A stretch of DNA of 64,000 bases from Bythopirellula polymerisocia (GTDB taxonomy: Bacteria; Planctomycetota; Planctomycetia; Pirellulales; Lacipirellulaceae), in the NCBI RefSeq assembly GCF_007860015.1, contig NZ_SJPS01000004.1, positions 503,567-567,566 on the forward strand, read 5' to 3'. Positions 35,146 through 43,925 of the stretch are shown here, piece by piece. Positions within the stretch are counted from its first letter, which is position 1; each line of letters opens with the position of its first letter. Below the pieces are notes generated by a model. It saw nothing but the letters and a program-made list of their open reading frames with translations, searched no databases and was not told where the DNA came from. The position numbers and the translations under genes were made by a program.

Positions 35146-36654
35146 ATGAGCAATTGTATTGGAATCGACGTTGGCACATCAGGCACCAAGGCGCTGGTAA
35201 TCAATCCACAAGGGAAAATACTTGGGGAAGCCTCTTCCGCCTACCCGTGCCATCACCCGCGACCTCTGTGGAGCGAGCAGGACCCCGAAGATTGGTGGCA
35301 GGCGACCATCAAGGTCGTTCGGGAGGTCATCAAGAAGGCCAAGCTTAAGCCGGCCGACGTGAAGTCGATTGGTCTTTCCGGCCAGATGCATGGCTCCGTG
35401 TTTCTCGACCGTGCTGACAAGGTAATTCGGCCTGCCATTCTGTGGAATGACCAACGTACTGCCGCCGAGTGTGCCGAGATCGAAAAGCGGGCAGGGGGCC
35501 GCAAGCAGCTCATCAAGCTGGTTGCCAATCCTGCCTTGACGGGTTTTACCGCGCCAAAAATCTTGTGGCTCCGAAATCATGAACCCAAGAATTTTGCCCG
35601 TCTGGCGAAAGTGCTCTTGCCGAAAGACGAGATTCGCCGCCGACTCACTGGCGAGTACGCCACCGAGGTAAGTGATGCCAGTGGCATGCTGCTGTTGGAC
35701 GTAGTGAAGCGAAAATGGTCAAAGCCGCTACTTTCCAAATTGGAACTCGACGAGGGTCTGCTCGGTACCTGTTACGAATCCGAGGAGATCACTGGCAAGT
35801 TGACAGCCGACACGGCAAAACTGCTGGGGCTGACCACTGATTGCGTAGTGGTCGGCGGGGCAGGGGACTGTGCTGCAGGGGCGGTTGGCAATGGCATCGT
35901 CAAAAGCGGTTTGCTAAATACTTCACTGGGTACTTCGGGAGTTGTGTTTGTACACAGCGACCAACCACAGTTCGATCCTGAGGGTCGTTTACACACTTTC
36001 TGTCACGCAGTGCGCGGCAAGTGGCACCTCATGGGGGTAACACTTTGCGCGGCTGGTTCATTGCAATGGTTTCATGACAATGTTTGTGCAGTGGGATCGA
36101 AGGGCAAACCATCCTATGATCAACTAACTAAGGAGGCTGCCGCTTTGCCGGCAGGCGCCGATGGCTTGCAGTTTCTCCCATATTTGGCCGGGGAGCGAAC
36201 ACCACATCTTGACCCGAATGCCCGCGGAGCATTTGTTGGACTCACCCAGAGCCACACCCGGGGACATCTCACTCGTGCAATTATGGAAGGGGTCACCTAC
36301 TCCTTGCGAGACAGTTACGCCATCATGAGGGATCTTGGCGTGCCTGTGAAACAGATCCGCGCATCGGGGGGCGGAGCCAAGAACCCCATTTGGCGACAAT
36401 TGCAAGCCGACGTACTTGGCAAGCCTGTCACGGCAATGGTAGCCGACGAAGGAGCAGCCTACGGCGTGGCGCTCTTGGCTGCCGTGGGAGCGGGCCACTA
36501 CAAAGACATTACCGAAGCATGTGCTGCCACTATCAAGACGGCTGATGAAGCTAAACCGAGCGCCAAGTCCCGCAAAGTGTATGATCAGGCATTCCCGGTT
36601 TATCAGGGCCTCTATCGCGCGCTGCAAGGAGAATTTAAGAAACTAGGGAAATAG
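35146..36654 (+). CDS. xylB: Xylulokinase
   Basis: 502 residues, FGGY carbohydrate kinase. IGIDVGTSGTKALV is the N-terminal ATP-binding motif. SIGLSGQMHGSVFLD is the xylulokinase-specific substrate loop (MHG), RPAILWNDQRT is typical, and GGGAKNPIWRQLQADVLGKPV is the C-terminal ATP site. It phosphorylates D-xylulose for the pentose phosphate pathway. Length and motifs are complete. No xylose isomerase adjoins; the divergent solute-binding-like lipoprotein is the only possible partner in view. Confidence 0.93.
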   Translation: MSNCIGIDVGTSGTKALVINPQGKILGEASSAYPCHHPRPLWSEQDPEDWWQATIKVVREVIKKAKLKPADVKSIGLSGQMHGSVFLDRADKVIRPAILWNDQRTAAECAEIEKRAGGRKQLIKLVANPALTGFTAPKILWLRNHEPKNFARLAKVLLPKDEIRRRLTGEYATEVSDASGMLLLDVVKRKWSKPLLSKLELDEGLLGTCYESEEITGKLTADTAKLLGLTTDCVVVGGAGDCAAGAVGNGIVKSGLLNTSLGTSGVVFVHSDQPQFDPEGRLHTFCHAVRGKWHLMGVTLCAAGSLQWFHDNVCAVGSKGKPSYDQLTKEAAALPAGADGLQFLPYLAGERTPHLDPNARGAFVGLTQSHTRGHLTRAIMEGVTYSLRDSYAIMRDLGVPVKQIRASGGGAKNPIWRQLQADVLGKPVTAMVADEGAAYGVALLAAVGAGHYKDITEACAATIKTADEAKPSAKSRKVYDQAFPVYQGLYRALQGEFKKLGK

Positions 36655-36720
36655 GGTTTCGAATCCGAGTTAAGCTATCAATTTAATGTTACAATTCTCC
36701 TTTATGACGCCGCACTCAGA

Positions 36721-36727
36721 AAAGGAG
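36721..36727 (+). promoter_or_regulatory. Ribosome binding site fixing a GTG start
   Basis: AAAGGAG, seven bases before GTG at 36735. It supports GTG as the start of the PQQ-propeller gene rather than the ATG three codons later, which would be too far from it. Confidence 0.7.
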
Positions 36728-36734
36728 TCTCATC

Positions 36735-38054
36735 GTGTTGCGAATGAACACGTTCGGTTTGGTTTGCTCGGTTTGTCTGGCGGCGTGTCAGGCCGAATCT
36801 CCTTGGCCACAGTTTCGCGGACCAAATGGACAGGGCATCTCTACTGAAACGAATCTGCCGCTCAAGTGGGATGAAACGACAGGTATTCTATGGAAGACAC
36901 CGATTAGCGGAGGGACAGGCTGTTCGTCGCCAGTAGTCGCCGAGGGTAAGGTCTGGTTGACTTCCGCGACCGAAATAGAGGCGAGTCCTCAGCAGCGCAA
37001 AGCCAAGCTCGCTGGCACGATGCTGGCCGATCAAAAGTTAGTTGCTAGGGCAATCACGCTTTGGCTTATCGAGATTGATCTCGCCACGGGTAACGTGGAT
37101 CGCAAGGTGAAACTTATTGAAGTCGAAGACCCGCAGCCGATTCATTCGCTCAATAGCTACGCCTCGCCAACACCCGTCTGGGAAAATGGTCGAATCTATT
37201 GTCACTTTGGCGACTATGGAACTGTTTGCTACGACTCGCGGGCCGACAGCATTTTGTGGAAAACGAGATTGCCGCTCGATCATCGCGTCGGTCCGGGGAG
37301 TTCACCGATTCTCTATGAAAATCTATTGATACTCACCTGCGATGGCGCCGATCAGCAATATATCTCCGCAATCGACAAGGACACTGGCTATGCCGTCTGG
37401 CGCCAGGACAGGCCCTCTATTCGGCAAACCAACGGGGAGTTTCGCAAGTCGTATAGCACGCCCTTGGTGATTGAAGTCGCGGGAAACGACCAGATGATCA
37501 TCCCGGGTGCGCAGTGGTGCATTGCGTACGAACCCCTCACGGGAAAAGAAATCTGGCGAGTGGATCACGGCGAGGGGTTTTCGCTCGTCCCTCGCCCAGT
37601 ATTTGATGGTGATTATGTATTCATTTGCACCGGTTATCCAAAGGCTCATTTGCTGGCGATTCGCCCAGATGGAAGTGGTGACGTCACCAAATCCCACCTG
37701 GGCTGGGAACATTCTAAACAGATTCCCACCATCCCTTCACCTTTGGTGGTAGAGGGGTGCGTTTTCACCGTAAACGACGCCGGAATAGCAATCTGTGTAG
37801 ACGCAGCAACGGGAGTGGAACACTGGCGGAAGCGATTTCCAGGCAAGTACGCTTCCTCACCACTCTACTGCGAGGGTCGCATCTACGCTTGCAACCAAAA
37901 CGGACTAACGACTGTGTTCGCAGCTGGAGACGAATTCGACCTGCTCGCCGAAAACCAAATCAAGGGTTCACTGATGGCTTCCCCAGTGCCGGTCGACAGC
38001 ACTCTGCTCCTGCGGAGTGTTTCTCACCTGTATCGCATAGGGAAGCAGCGTTAA
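36735..38054 (+). CDS. Exported PQQ-type beta-propeller protein
   Basis: 439 residues from GTG 36735. The export signal LVCSVCLAACQAE has a plausible lipobox (LAAC), so it may be a lipoprotein. WPQFRGPNGQGIS at residues 24-36 is a planctomycete hallmark. Repeated blades of the PQQ/BamB type follow (ILWKTPI, GTVCYDSRADSILWKTRL, YISAIDKDTGYAVWRQ, CIAYEPLTGKEIWRVD, ICVDAATGVEHWRKRF). Only structural repeats are seen, with no dehydrogenase active site, so it is likely a binding or scaffold protein. It follows xylB by 80 bases and is convergent with the DUF1571 gene. Confidence 0.85.
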   Translation: MLRMNTFGLVCSVCLAACQAESPWPQFRGPNGQGISTETNLPLKWDETTGILWKTPISGGTGCSSPVVAEGKVWLTSATEIEASPQQRKAKLAGTMLADQKLVARAITLWLIEIDLATGNVDRKVKLIEVEDPQPIHSLNSYASPTPVWENGRIYCHFGDYGTVCYDSRADSILWKTRLPLDHRVGPGSSPILYENLLILTCDGADQQYISAIDKDTGYAVWRQDRPSIRQTNGEFRKSYSTPLVIEVAGNDQMIIPGAQWCIAYEPLTGKEIWRVDHGEGFSLVPRPVFDGDYVFICTGYPKAHLLAIRPDGSGDVTKSHLGWEHSKQIPTIPSPLVVEGCVFTVNDAGIAICVDAATGVEHWRKRFPGKYASSPLYCEGRIYACNQNGLTTVFAAGDEFDLLAENQIKGSLMASPVPVDSTLLLRSVSHLYRIGKQR

Positions 38055-38066
38055 GCCGCGAGCGGC

Positions 38067-38993
38067 TTATTTGAAGTACTCGACGTTTTCTTTATCGAAA
38101 TCTGCGTCGGTGTAGCCGTTGTTGAGTTTGATGTTCACGTAGGTGTAGGCCTCTTCCAGGGGTGGCTCCTGACCCGGTTGTTGTGGCCACATGTAAGATG
38201 CGTAGCGAATTGGTAGCTTGAGTTCGTTATCGATGAACAGTTCAGCTTTGTAGAAGCGAAAATTTTGTCGAGGCACAGGATGCACGACTTCGATCAATGT
38301 TGCTGCGCGTCCGTTGATTACACTCTGCTTGGTTTGTACTTCGCACTCACCGAACTGGGTATCGTTATTGGCAACGTCGATCAATTCTGTTACCAGATTT
38401 CGCACACCCAACTTGTAGATGGGATACTTTTGCCCGTTCATGGCTAAGCGACCATCTGGATCCAGTTCGAAAACTCCTAACCTTTTTTTGAAGCCGCAAT
38501 CTCGAGCATTCAGAAGTCCCTTGGTGTTGTTGGGACCCGAGTTATAGAGACACTCTCGACCCTTGTGAGGCTGGAGAAAGAACATATAAACCGAAAAAGG
38601 TTGGTGGCGAACCTTGATAAATGCGACCTCTTTAGGACTCAATACTCCGTCGATGCGTTCTTCCTTGATTAGCATCGCACTGTAATCAGCGATTGTGGTA
38701 TCGATTCGCACGAGACCCTCTTGAGCGACTCGCATGGCCGGCATCAAAGGGTGCTCTCCCGGATGGAGTTCGAGGTTCAGGGGCGATTGGGCGGCTGGAG
38801 GTGTGATTCGAGACGCCATCTGAGGGGCCTGGGAAACCTCTTCTTCATGGGCAACGCGAAAGATCGGCTCGACAAATTGGCCGACTTGCTGTGCATTCGA
38901 TAGCGTGGCAGAGCTGCTTAGGCAAACGACAAGAAGGGACGCGAGACCGCGGGAAGCAGCCGCTGGCAAGATTTCGGTGATACCACAACGCAT
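38067..38993 (-). CDS. DUF1571 family exported protein
   Basis: 308 residues, with a signal peptide ending near LSNA|QQ. The domain (about residues 95-305) has DYSAMLIKEERIDGVLSPKE, VRHQPFSVYMFFLQPHKGRECLYNSGPN and RFYKAELFIDNELKLPIRYASYMWP. These are the conserved blocks of DUF1571, a planctomycete-enriched family with a LolA/LppX-like look (outer-membrane lipoprotein carriers). A periplasmic lipid- or protein-binding role is possible, but the function is not established. Convergent with the propeller gene by 12 bases. Confidence 0.82.
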   Translation of the reverse strand: MRCGITEILPAAASRGLASLLVVCLSSSATLSNAQQVGQFVEPIFRVAHEEEVSQAPQMASRITPPAAQSPLNLELHPGEHPLMPAMRVAQEGLVRIDTTIADYSAMLIKEERIDGVLSPKEVAFIKVRHQPFSVYMFFLQPHKGRECLYNSGPNNTKGLLNARDCGFKKRLGVFELDPDGRLAMNGQKYPIYKLGVRNLVTELIDVANNDTQFGECEVQTKQSVINGRAATLIEVVHPVPRQNFRFYKAELFIDNELKLPIRYASYMWPQQPGQEPPLEEAYTYVNIKLNNGYTDADFDKENVEYFK

Positions 38994-39198
38994 GATCGAA
39001 TTTCTCCAGAAGAAAGTTGCTGGCCAGACTTCTTAACTATCGCCCTGACCTGCAAATTTTATTACAATTTTCCAACGAATCGGTATGGTTTACTTAACCC
39101 GTTCCTCTGGCGTACTAGGACTCACAGACTTTGGCTTTCGAGTAGGGGAGGCGAATCTTAGGGGCTGCACGAAGCTGAGAAAAGAGAGATTTATACAC

Positions 39199-39861
39199 AT
39201 GGAAACTGCCACACCTCAGATCCAGACCATCGTTTCCATGCCATTCGATGAGAATTCTTATGTGCTTTCGCTCCCCGGGCAATCGGAGTGTCTTGTAATA
39301 GACCCCGGCTTTGATCCGCAGCAAATAGAGTCTGTCATTGCAGAAAATCAGCTTTTGCCGGTGGCTATCCTCTGCACCCACGGCCATGCCGACCATATTG
39401 CTGGCAACGGTTATTTGAAAGATCGTTGGCCAAGTTGCCCGCTGGTGATTGGCAAGGGAGATGCTAGCAAGTTGTCGGACCCCGAAGGAAATCTTTCGGC
39501 GGGATACGGATTCAATCTGGTTAGCCCCTTGGCTGACCAGACCGTGAAAGATGGAGATCTGCTAGAGCTAGCCGGTTTGAAATTGCGAGTGCGGGAAACG
39601 CCAGGCCATTCTTGCGGTCACGTCGTCTTTGTGATCGAAGGTTGTCAACCACCAATTGTCCTTGGCGGAGACGTTCTTTTTGCTGGGAGCATTGGCCGTA
39701 CCGATTTCCCTGATGGGAGTTTCGACGACTTGAAAAAGTCGATTCATGAGAAACTTTTCACGCTGCCTGACGAGACAGTTGTTCTCTCAGGCCATGGGCC
39801 TTCTACTACAGTTGGAGAAGAAAAACGATCGAATCCCTTTGTGGGAATTGAATGTGCCTAG
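39199..39861 (+). CDS. Metallo-beta-lactamase-fold hydrolase (glyoxalase II-like)
   Basis: 220 residues from METATPQIQT; the frame opens 38 codons earlier (39085), but that part has no family similarity. The zinc motif THGHADHIAGNG is intact. ETPGHSCGHVVFV supplies the next His, LGGDVLFAGSIGRTDFPDG the bridging Asp, and LSGHGPSTTVGEEK the last His. This is the short glyoxalase-II-like type common in bacteria, with broad thioester hydrolase activity. It appears monocistronic. The substrate is not known. Confidence 0.88.
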   Translation: METATPQIQTIVSMPFDENSYVLSLPGQSECLVIDPGFDPQQIESVIAENQLLPVAILCTHGHADHIAGNGYLKDRWPSCPLVIGKGDASKLSDPEGNLSAGYGFNLVSPLADQTVKDGDLLELAGLKLRVRETPGHSCGHVVFVIEGCQPPIVLGGDVLFAGSIGRTDFPDGSFDDLKKSIHEKLFTLPDETVVLSGHGPSTTVGEEKRSNPFVGIECA

Positions 39862-39893
39862 CTCAGGCGGATGCCTAATTTTTGGACGATCTC

Positions 39894-41666
39894 CTATGTA
39901 GGTAGTCGATCCATCCCTTCTAATTCCGCCTCAAAATCGGCGATTTGCTCTTTAGAAGGCTGATTGGCCGGTAGTTCGAGTGTAAATGAACTCCCTTTGC
40001 CAGGAGTACTCTCTACCATGATTTGCCCGCCGTGCTCTTCCAATATCTTACGACTGACGGGTAGTCCGAGCCCAGTGCCGCGGCCTCCTTTGCGAGACAC
40101 GAAGACGTGAAAAATAGCGTCGAGGTCATCGGGCGATATTCCAGCGCCATTGTCAGTGACCACGATTCTAGCCACCTTTTCTGCAGAGTCGTATTGCGTG
40201 CAAACGGAGACTTGGCCACCTTCAACATCGTCGCACGCGTCGATGCCATTGGTTACCACATTCAATAGCGCTCGGTGCATGGCTTCGGGATCAAATAACA
40301 AGAGTGGCATCTGATCGACGAAGTCCGCGATCAGAGAGACTTTCATCTCGCCAGCGTGGACCTGCATTAATTCTACGACATCTTTAACGAGTTCGTTGAG
40401 ATCGCCGACACGAGGCTCAGGTTCGCGTTCTTTACTAAATGTGAGCATGTCCATGACTAGGGCTGAAATCCGTTCCTGGTTTCGCTCGACGATCCCCCAA
40501 CCCTTGCGGATCGTATCGACCGCTTTATCGGCTTTGTCTACATTTGCAGAGTCTTCGCGTTGTAGCTTGCCATGTTCGGCGAGTCCCAATTCTATGAGAT
40601 AACTGCCTCCGCGCACTCCCTGCAAGATATTCTTAATATGATGCGACAACGATGCGATCGTTTGTCCTACGGCGGCGAGCCGTTCCGCTTGCAGCATCGC
40701 TTTGTAATAAGAGGTATCTTCGACTGCCAATGCCGCCTGGTGGGCGATCGCGATCATGAGGCGAAGGTGCTCTTCGGTAAATTGATCTATTTTCCCCGCA
40801 TTGAGCAACATCCGTTGCGGTGTGACCACCGTGTCGATGTAGATGACACCGACGACGTTGTAGCGTCCTTGCATGGGAACACAGATGGCCTCGCGCACTC
40901 CCAGGCTTACAATACTTTGGGTGGGATCCCACCGCTTGTCGTCGCGGGCATTGCTGGTGAGCACTCCTTCAGTGTGCTCAACGACGTAGTCCAAAATGGT
41001 CTTGCTGATCGAGATTTTTTCATCAGTGCGCACCCCTCTCCGGTGGCGACGAACTTTTGGCACAAGCTTATCTGCGTCCAAGTCATACAGCATGATGCAA
41101 CCACGATCAGCGTCGACCCAATCGAATATCATATCCATGATACGGGCGAGCAATTGGTCGATGTCCATCGTATGGCTGACTGCCAGTGCCGTACGATACA
41201 TGATTTGCAAATTACTGCGTGCCCGCGCAATCCATGGGCTTGAGGAGTCACTCGCATCGGGCAAGAGCCAATCGCTTCCACTAGAGTGGCTCAGGGCGGC
41301 AACGATGCGGGATCCATCGTCGGAAGCGGCTCTTGGCACGATGTCCACTTTGTCGGCGATGTCTTCGTACTGGTTTTCGACAAAGCCAGTATAGAGCAAC
41401 AATGATCGACCGAATTGCAATTGGTCGCCGCTAACAAGTTCACGGTCCGTTGCGTGCTGCCCGTTGATGAAGGTGCCATTGGAACTACTGAGATCGTGGA
41501 GAACATAAGTATCGCCGCGGCGTATCAATTCCGCATGTTCACGAGAGACTTCGGTATCGTGAAGACGGATGGAATTCGCCTGAGTGCGTCCCACTGAATG
41601 GACCGCATCCTCCAACTGGAAGCGTGTTCCTTGGTCACGACCACGAATGACAAAAAGCGATGGCAC
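39894..41666 (-). CDS. FHA-GAF hybrid sensor histidine kinase
   Basis: 590 residues from GTG 41666 (VPSLFVIRGRDQG). The frame extends to 41879, but related proteins begin directly at this point, and GGAG lies 11 bases upstream. The order is an FHA domain (about 1-95; SVGRTQANSIRL, SREHAEL, SSSNGTFING), a GAF domain (155-315; DWVDADRGCIMLYD, REAICVPM), a histidine kinase (SLSHHIKNILQG, likely H342) and an ATPase domain (NVVTNGIDA, DNGAGI, GGRGTGLGLPVS). No transmembrane segment is seen, so it is cytoplasmic. The FHA domain should read phosphothreonine, linking Hanks-type kinases with two-component signalling. No response regulator is adjacent. Confidence 0.9.
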   Translation of the reverse strand: MPSLFVIRGRDQGTRFQLEDAVHSVGRTQANSIRLHDTEVSREHAELIRRGDTYVLHDLSSSNGTFINGQHATDRELVSGDQLQFGRSLLLYTGFVENQYEDIADKVDIVPRAASDDGSRIVAALSHSSGSDWLLPDASDSSSPWIARARSNLQIMYRTALAVSHTMDIDQLLARIMDMIFDWVDADRGCIMLYDLDADKLVPKVRRHRRGVRTDEKISISKTILDYVVEHTEGVLTSNARDDKRWDPTQSIVSLGVREAICVPMQGRYNVVGVIYIDTVVTPQRMLLNAGKIDQFTEEHLRLMIAIAHQAALAVEDTSYYKAMLQAERLAAVGQTIASLSHHIKNILQGVRGGSYLIELGLAEHGKLQREDSANVDKADKAVDTIRKGWGIVERNQERISALVMDMLTFSKEREPEPRVGDLNELVKDVVELMQVHAGEMKVSLIADFVDQMPLLLFDPEAMHRALLNVVTNGIDACDDVEGGQVSVCTQYDSAEKVARIVVTDNGAGISPDDLDAIFHVFVSRKGGRGTGLGLPVSRKILEEHGGQIMVESTPGKGSSFTLELPANQPSKEQIADFEAELEGMDRLPT

Positions 41667-42257
41667 TTCCCTAAATTCTCCGAGATAAAATGCTGCCCCA
41701 AGGATAAGAAGAGCCGACCAATTGCTACACGCAAACTGCTTTCCAGGCCGAATTCCGCTTGTCTGGAAATTGGAGCCCTTGCCGAGTTCTCTCAACAAGT
41801 TTGCGATGCACTCTTGCAGTAATTCTCCGGACCAGTTATTCGATTTTACGTATCTGAAGGCTTCAATGGTAGGGTTCACGATCTAAAAGTCTGCTGATAA
41901 AGGGACGAAGAATAGAGAGTCGGGTTCCGAGTGCAACGACTGGGGTGCCATTGAGGGGTAAAACCTGAGGTTGTTGAGTGTCGAGAGCCCGAGTTCCACG
42001 GACCTCGGATCAGAATGGCGTCGTGGAGAATATTAGTCGAATTCCACACACCAGCTAGCAAGATCAGAAACCTATCTAGAAACAAGTAGTTTTGATGATT
42101 TTGTGAAGATTAGGTCCTGTGCAGAAGTGCTCTTTACGTCCGGAGTAGTTCTCGGCACAATACGCCCCGCAATTTACTGACCGCCCACCCCGCTTGCCGG
42201 GCGTCGTGCCCTTGGGCGGCAACCCACTATCGTCGGTCATGGATGACCCTTTCCAGC
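41667..42257. other. Upstream region between the histidine kinase and the Skp/lpx operon
   Basis: About 590 bases. The first 213 continue the kinase frame but are judged non-coding. A 54-codon Cys-rich minus-strand frame starting at 42240 is not called. Divergent promoters for both units should lie here. Confidence 0.4.
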
Positions 42258-42263
42258 AAGGAG
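42258..42263 (+). promoter_or_regulatory. Ribosome binding site for the GTG start of skp
   Basis: AAGGAG, seven bases before GTG 42271. It supports the non-ATG start of the OmpH/Skp gene. Confidence 0.7.
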
Positions 42264-42270
42264 TGCTGAC

Positions 42271-42906
42271 GTGAAAGCCCTGCACCTGTTCTCAATTGTT
42301 TCGCTTGGTCTCGCTGCTCTCGCTAGCCCAACTAGTGCCCAACAAACTGGTCCCAGCGCGAATTCTGCGCGTTATGGCTACGGTGTCGTCGACGTGACGT
42401 ACATTTTCAAGCACTACCAGCGATTCACCACATCAATGGAAAATATGAAAAAGGAAATGGAGTCGGCAGACGGACAAATCAAGACAGAGCGAGACGCGAT
42501 CGTCGAGAAGGAACGAGCACGTGAGCAGTACAATCCTGGCGCTCCCGAATTTAAGCAGATCGACGAAGAGATTGCACGCCTCAAGGCAGAATTTCAGCTG
42601 AAGGCCGGCAAGATTCGCCGCGACTTCCTTGAGCGCGAGGCTCAGGTTTATTATCAAACCTATCAAGAAGTAAGCAACGCGGTTCAGTACTATGCCCAGC
42701 AACACAACATCGGCATGGTGTTGCGGTTCAACGGAGATGCGATCGACCCTAATAATCGCGAAGATATTCTGAGAGCAATAAATAAGCCAGTTGTCTTCCA
42801 AAACAACGTGGACATCACTCCCGATGTATTGGCCCTGTTGAATCGCGGTGGAACTCCAGGTGGTACTTTGCCAGCAGCCAGCGCTGGTGCAGCTACCAAG
42901 TATTGA
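42271..42906 (+). CDS. Skp/OmpH-family periplasmic chaperone
   Basis: 211 residues from GTG 42271. A signal peptide ends at TSAQ. VVDVTYIFKHYQRF is the OmpH start. A long charged coiled coil follows (MENMKKEMESADGQIKTERD, IDEEIARLKAEFQLKAGKIRR, about residues 52-130), then VQYYAQQHNIGMVLRF, the closing beta-domain of Skp. A Gly/Ala-rich tail ends it. Skp holds outer-membrane proteins in the periplasm. It precedes lpxC, as in many Gram-negative envelope operons, with a hairpin terminator or attenuator between them. Confidence 0.88.
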   Translation: MKALHLFSIVSLGLAALASPTSAQQTGPSANSARYGYGVVDVTYIFKHYQRFTTSMENMKKEMESADGQIKTERDAIVEKERAREQYNPGAPEFKQIDEEIARLKAEFQLKAGKIRRDFLEREAQVYYQTYQEVSNAVQYYAQQHNIGMVLRFNGDAIDPNNREDILRAINKPVVFQNNVDITPDVLALLNRGGTPGGTLPAASAGAATKY

Positions 42907-42919
42907 TCAATGGTAGAAA

Positions 42920-42949
42920 GTTCGACCGCCCGTTCAGTGGCGGTCGAAC
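42920..42949 (+). terminator. Intrinsic terminator or attenuator between skp and lpxC
   Basis: GTTCGACCGCC (42920-42930) and GGCGGTCGAAC (42939-42949) form an 11-pair perfect stem with an 8-base loop. AGAAA before it and GCTTTCTT after it extend the pairing and give a T-rich tail. It should separate or damp expression of lpxC relative to skp. Confidence 0.7.
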
Positions 42950-42994
42950 GCTTTCTTCCGCCACAACTATGCAGGTACCTGTGGTTGCTTAGCC

Positions 42995-43867
42995 ATGAAC
43001 CCTAGTCGCTTACAACGCACGATTCGCCATCCGATTGTCATCTCTGGCTTTGGCTATTGGAGCGGCGAAGATGTGCGGGTCGAATTTCGACCTGCACCTG
43101 TCGGAGCAGGCATTGCGTTTGTACGCGATGATTTAGGGCCTGCGGCACGCGTGCCGGCCAGATGCGAGTATCGAATTGAAATACCTCGCCGCACCTGCCT
43201 GAAGAAGGACATGGTCCAAGTGGATATGGTCGAACACATCCTTGCCGCCCTGGCGGGGATGCAGATCGATAACTGCGAAGTGGGTGTCGATCAATGCGAA
43301 ATGCCAGGGTGCGATGGCTCAGCAAAGGAATTTGTGGCTGCACTGGAAACAGTCGGCTCGGTTCCTCAAGAATCTGAAGTAAAGCAACTCATTGTCACAG
43401 ATCATTTTAGGCTAACAGAAGGAGATAGTTGGATAGAGGCCCATCCTTCAGCGTGTGGCTTTTACAACGTATCTTTCACCCTCGATTATCCCCAGGATGA
43501 CGCCATCGGATATCAGCAATTTCAAGCGGATGTCACTCCGGATAATTTTTTTGAAGACATTGCTCCCAGCAGAACTTTTATCCTCCAAAGAGAAGCAGAT
43601 GAATTACTGAAGCAAGGTCTTTGCAAACGAGTCGATCTAAACGACCTGCTGATTTTTGGGAATCGTGGCCTCATGAACAACAAGTTGCGATTTCCCAACG
43701 AATGTGCCCGACATAAGGCATTGGATGTGATCGGGGACTTGGCACTGACCGGACAAGAGATTGTAGGAAATATTTCTGCTTACAGAAGTGGTCATCGCTT
43801 GAACGCCAAGTTTGCACAACAGTTGGCGGCACGATTTGCGGAACCCTTGCTGAAAGCAACTGCATGA
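42995..43867 (+). CDS. lpxC: UDP-3-O-acyl-N-acetylglucosamine deacetylase
   Basis: 290 residues, the usual LpxC size. Zinc ligands are in MVEHILAALAGM (H81), ARHKALDVIGDLALTG (H240, D244), and the general-base region includes SGHRLN (H267). The N-terminus QRTIRHPIVISGFGYWSGEDV matches the family but has YW where most have LH (GVGLHSG). It commits UDP-acyl-GlcNAc to lipid A synthesis in the cytoplasm. It is followed by lpxA and an oxidoreductase. This supports an outer membrane with lipid A-type lipid in the organism. Confidence 0.93.
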   Translation: MNPSRLQRTIRHPIVISGFGYWSGEDVRVEFRPAPVGAGIAFVRDDLGPAARVPARCEYRIEIPRRTCLKKDMVQVDMVEHILAALAGMQIDNCEVGVDQCEMPGCDGSAKEFVAALETVGSVPQESEVKQLIVTDHFRLTEGDSWIEAHPSACGFYNVSFTLDYPQDDAIGYQQFQADVTPDNFFEDIAPSRTFILQREADELLKQGLCKRVDLNDLLIFGNRGLMNNKLRFPNECARHKALDVIGDLALTGQEIVGNISAYRSGHRLNAKFAQQLAARFAEPLLKATA

Positions 43868-43925
43868 ACAGGCGGAAACCAAAGAGTCGCATTTTCCCAG
43901 TAGGCCGAATTACGAGAATTGAGCA

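Noticed and set aside
41667..41879. N-terminal extension of the FHA histidine kinase
   Set aside because: The extra 71 residues have no similarity to the family, and a GTG with a ribosome binding site begins exactly at the conserved FHA start.
42076..42240. 54-codon Cys-rich minus-strand frame starting near the skp promoter, with AAAGGG before its ATG
   Set aside because: The ribosome site is plausible, but there is no recognisable family and it occupies the likely divergent promoter region; too weak to call.
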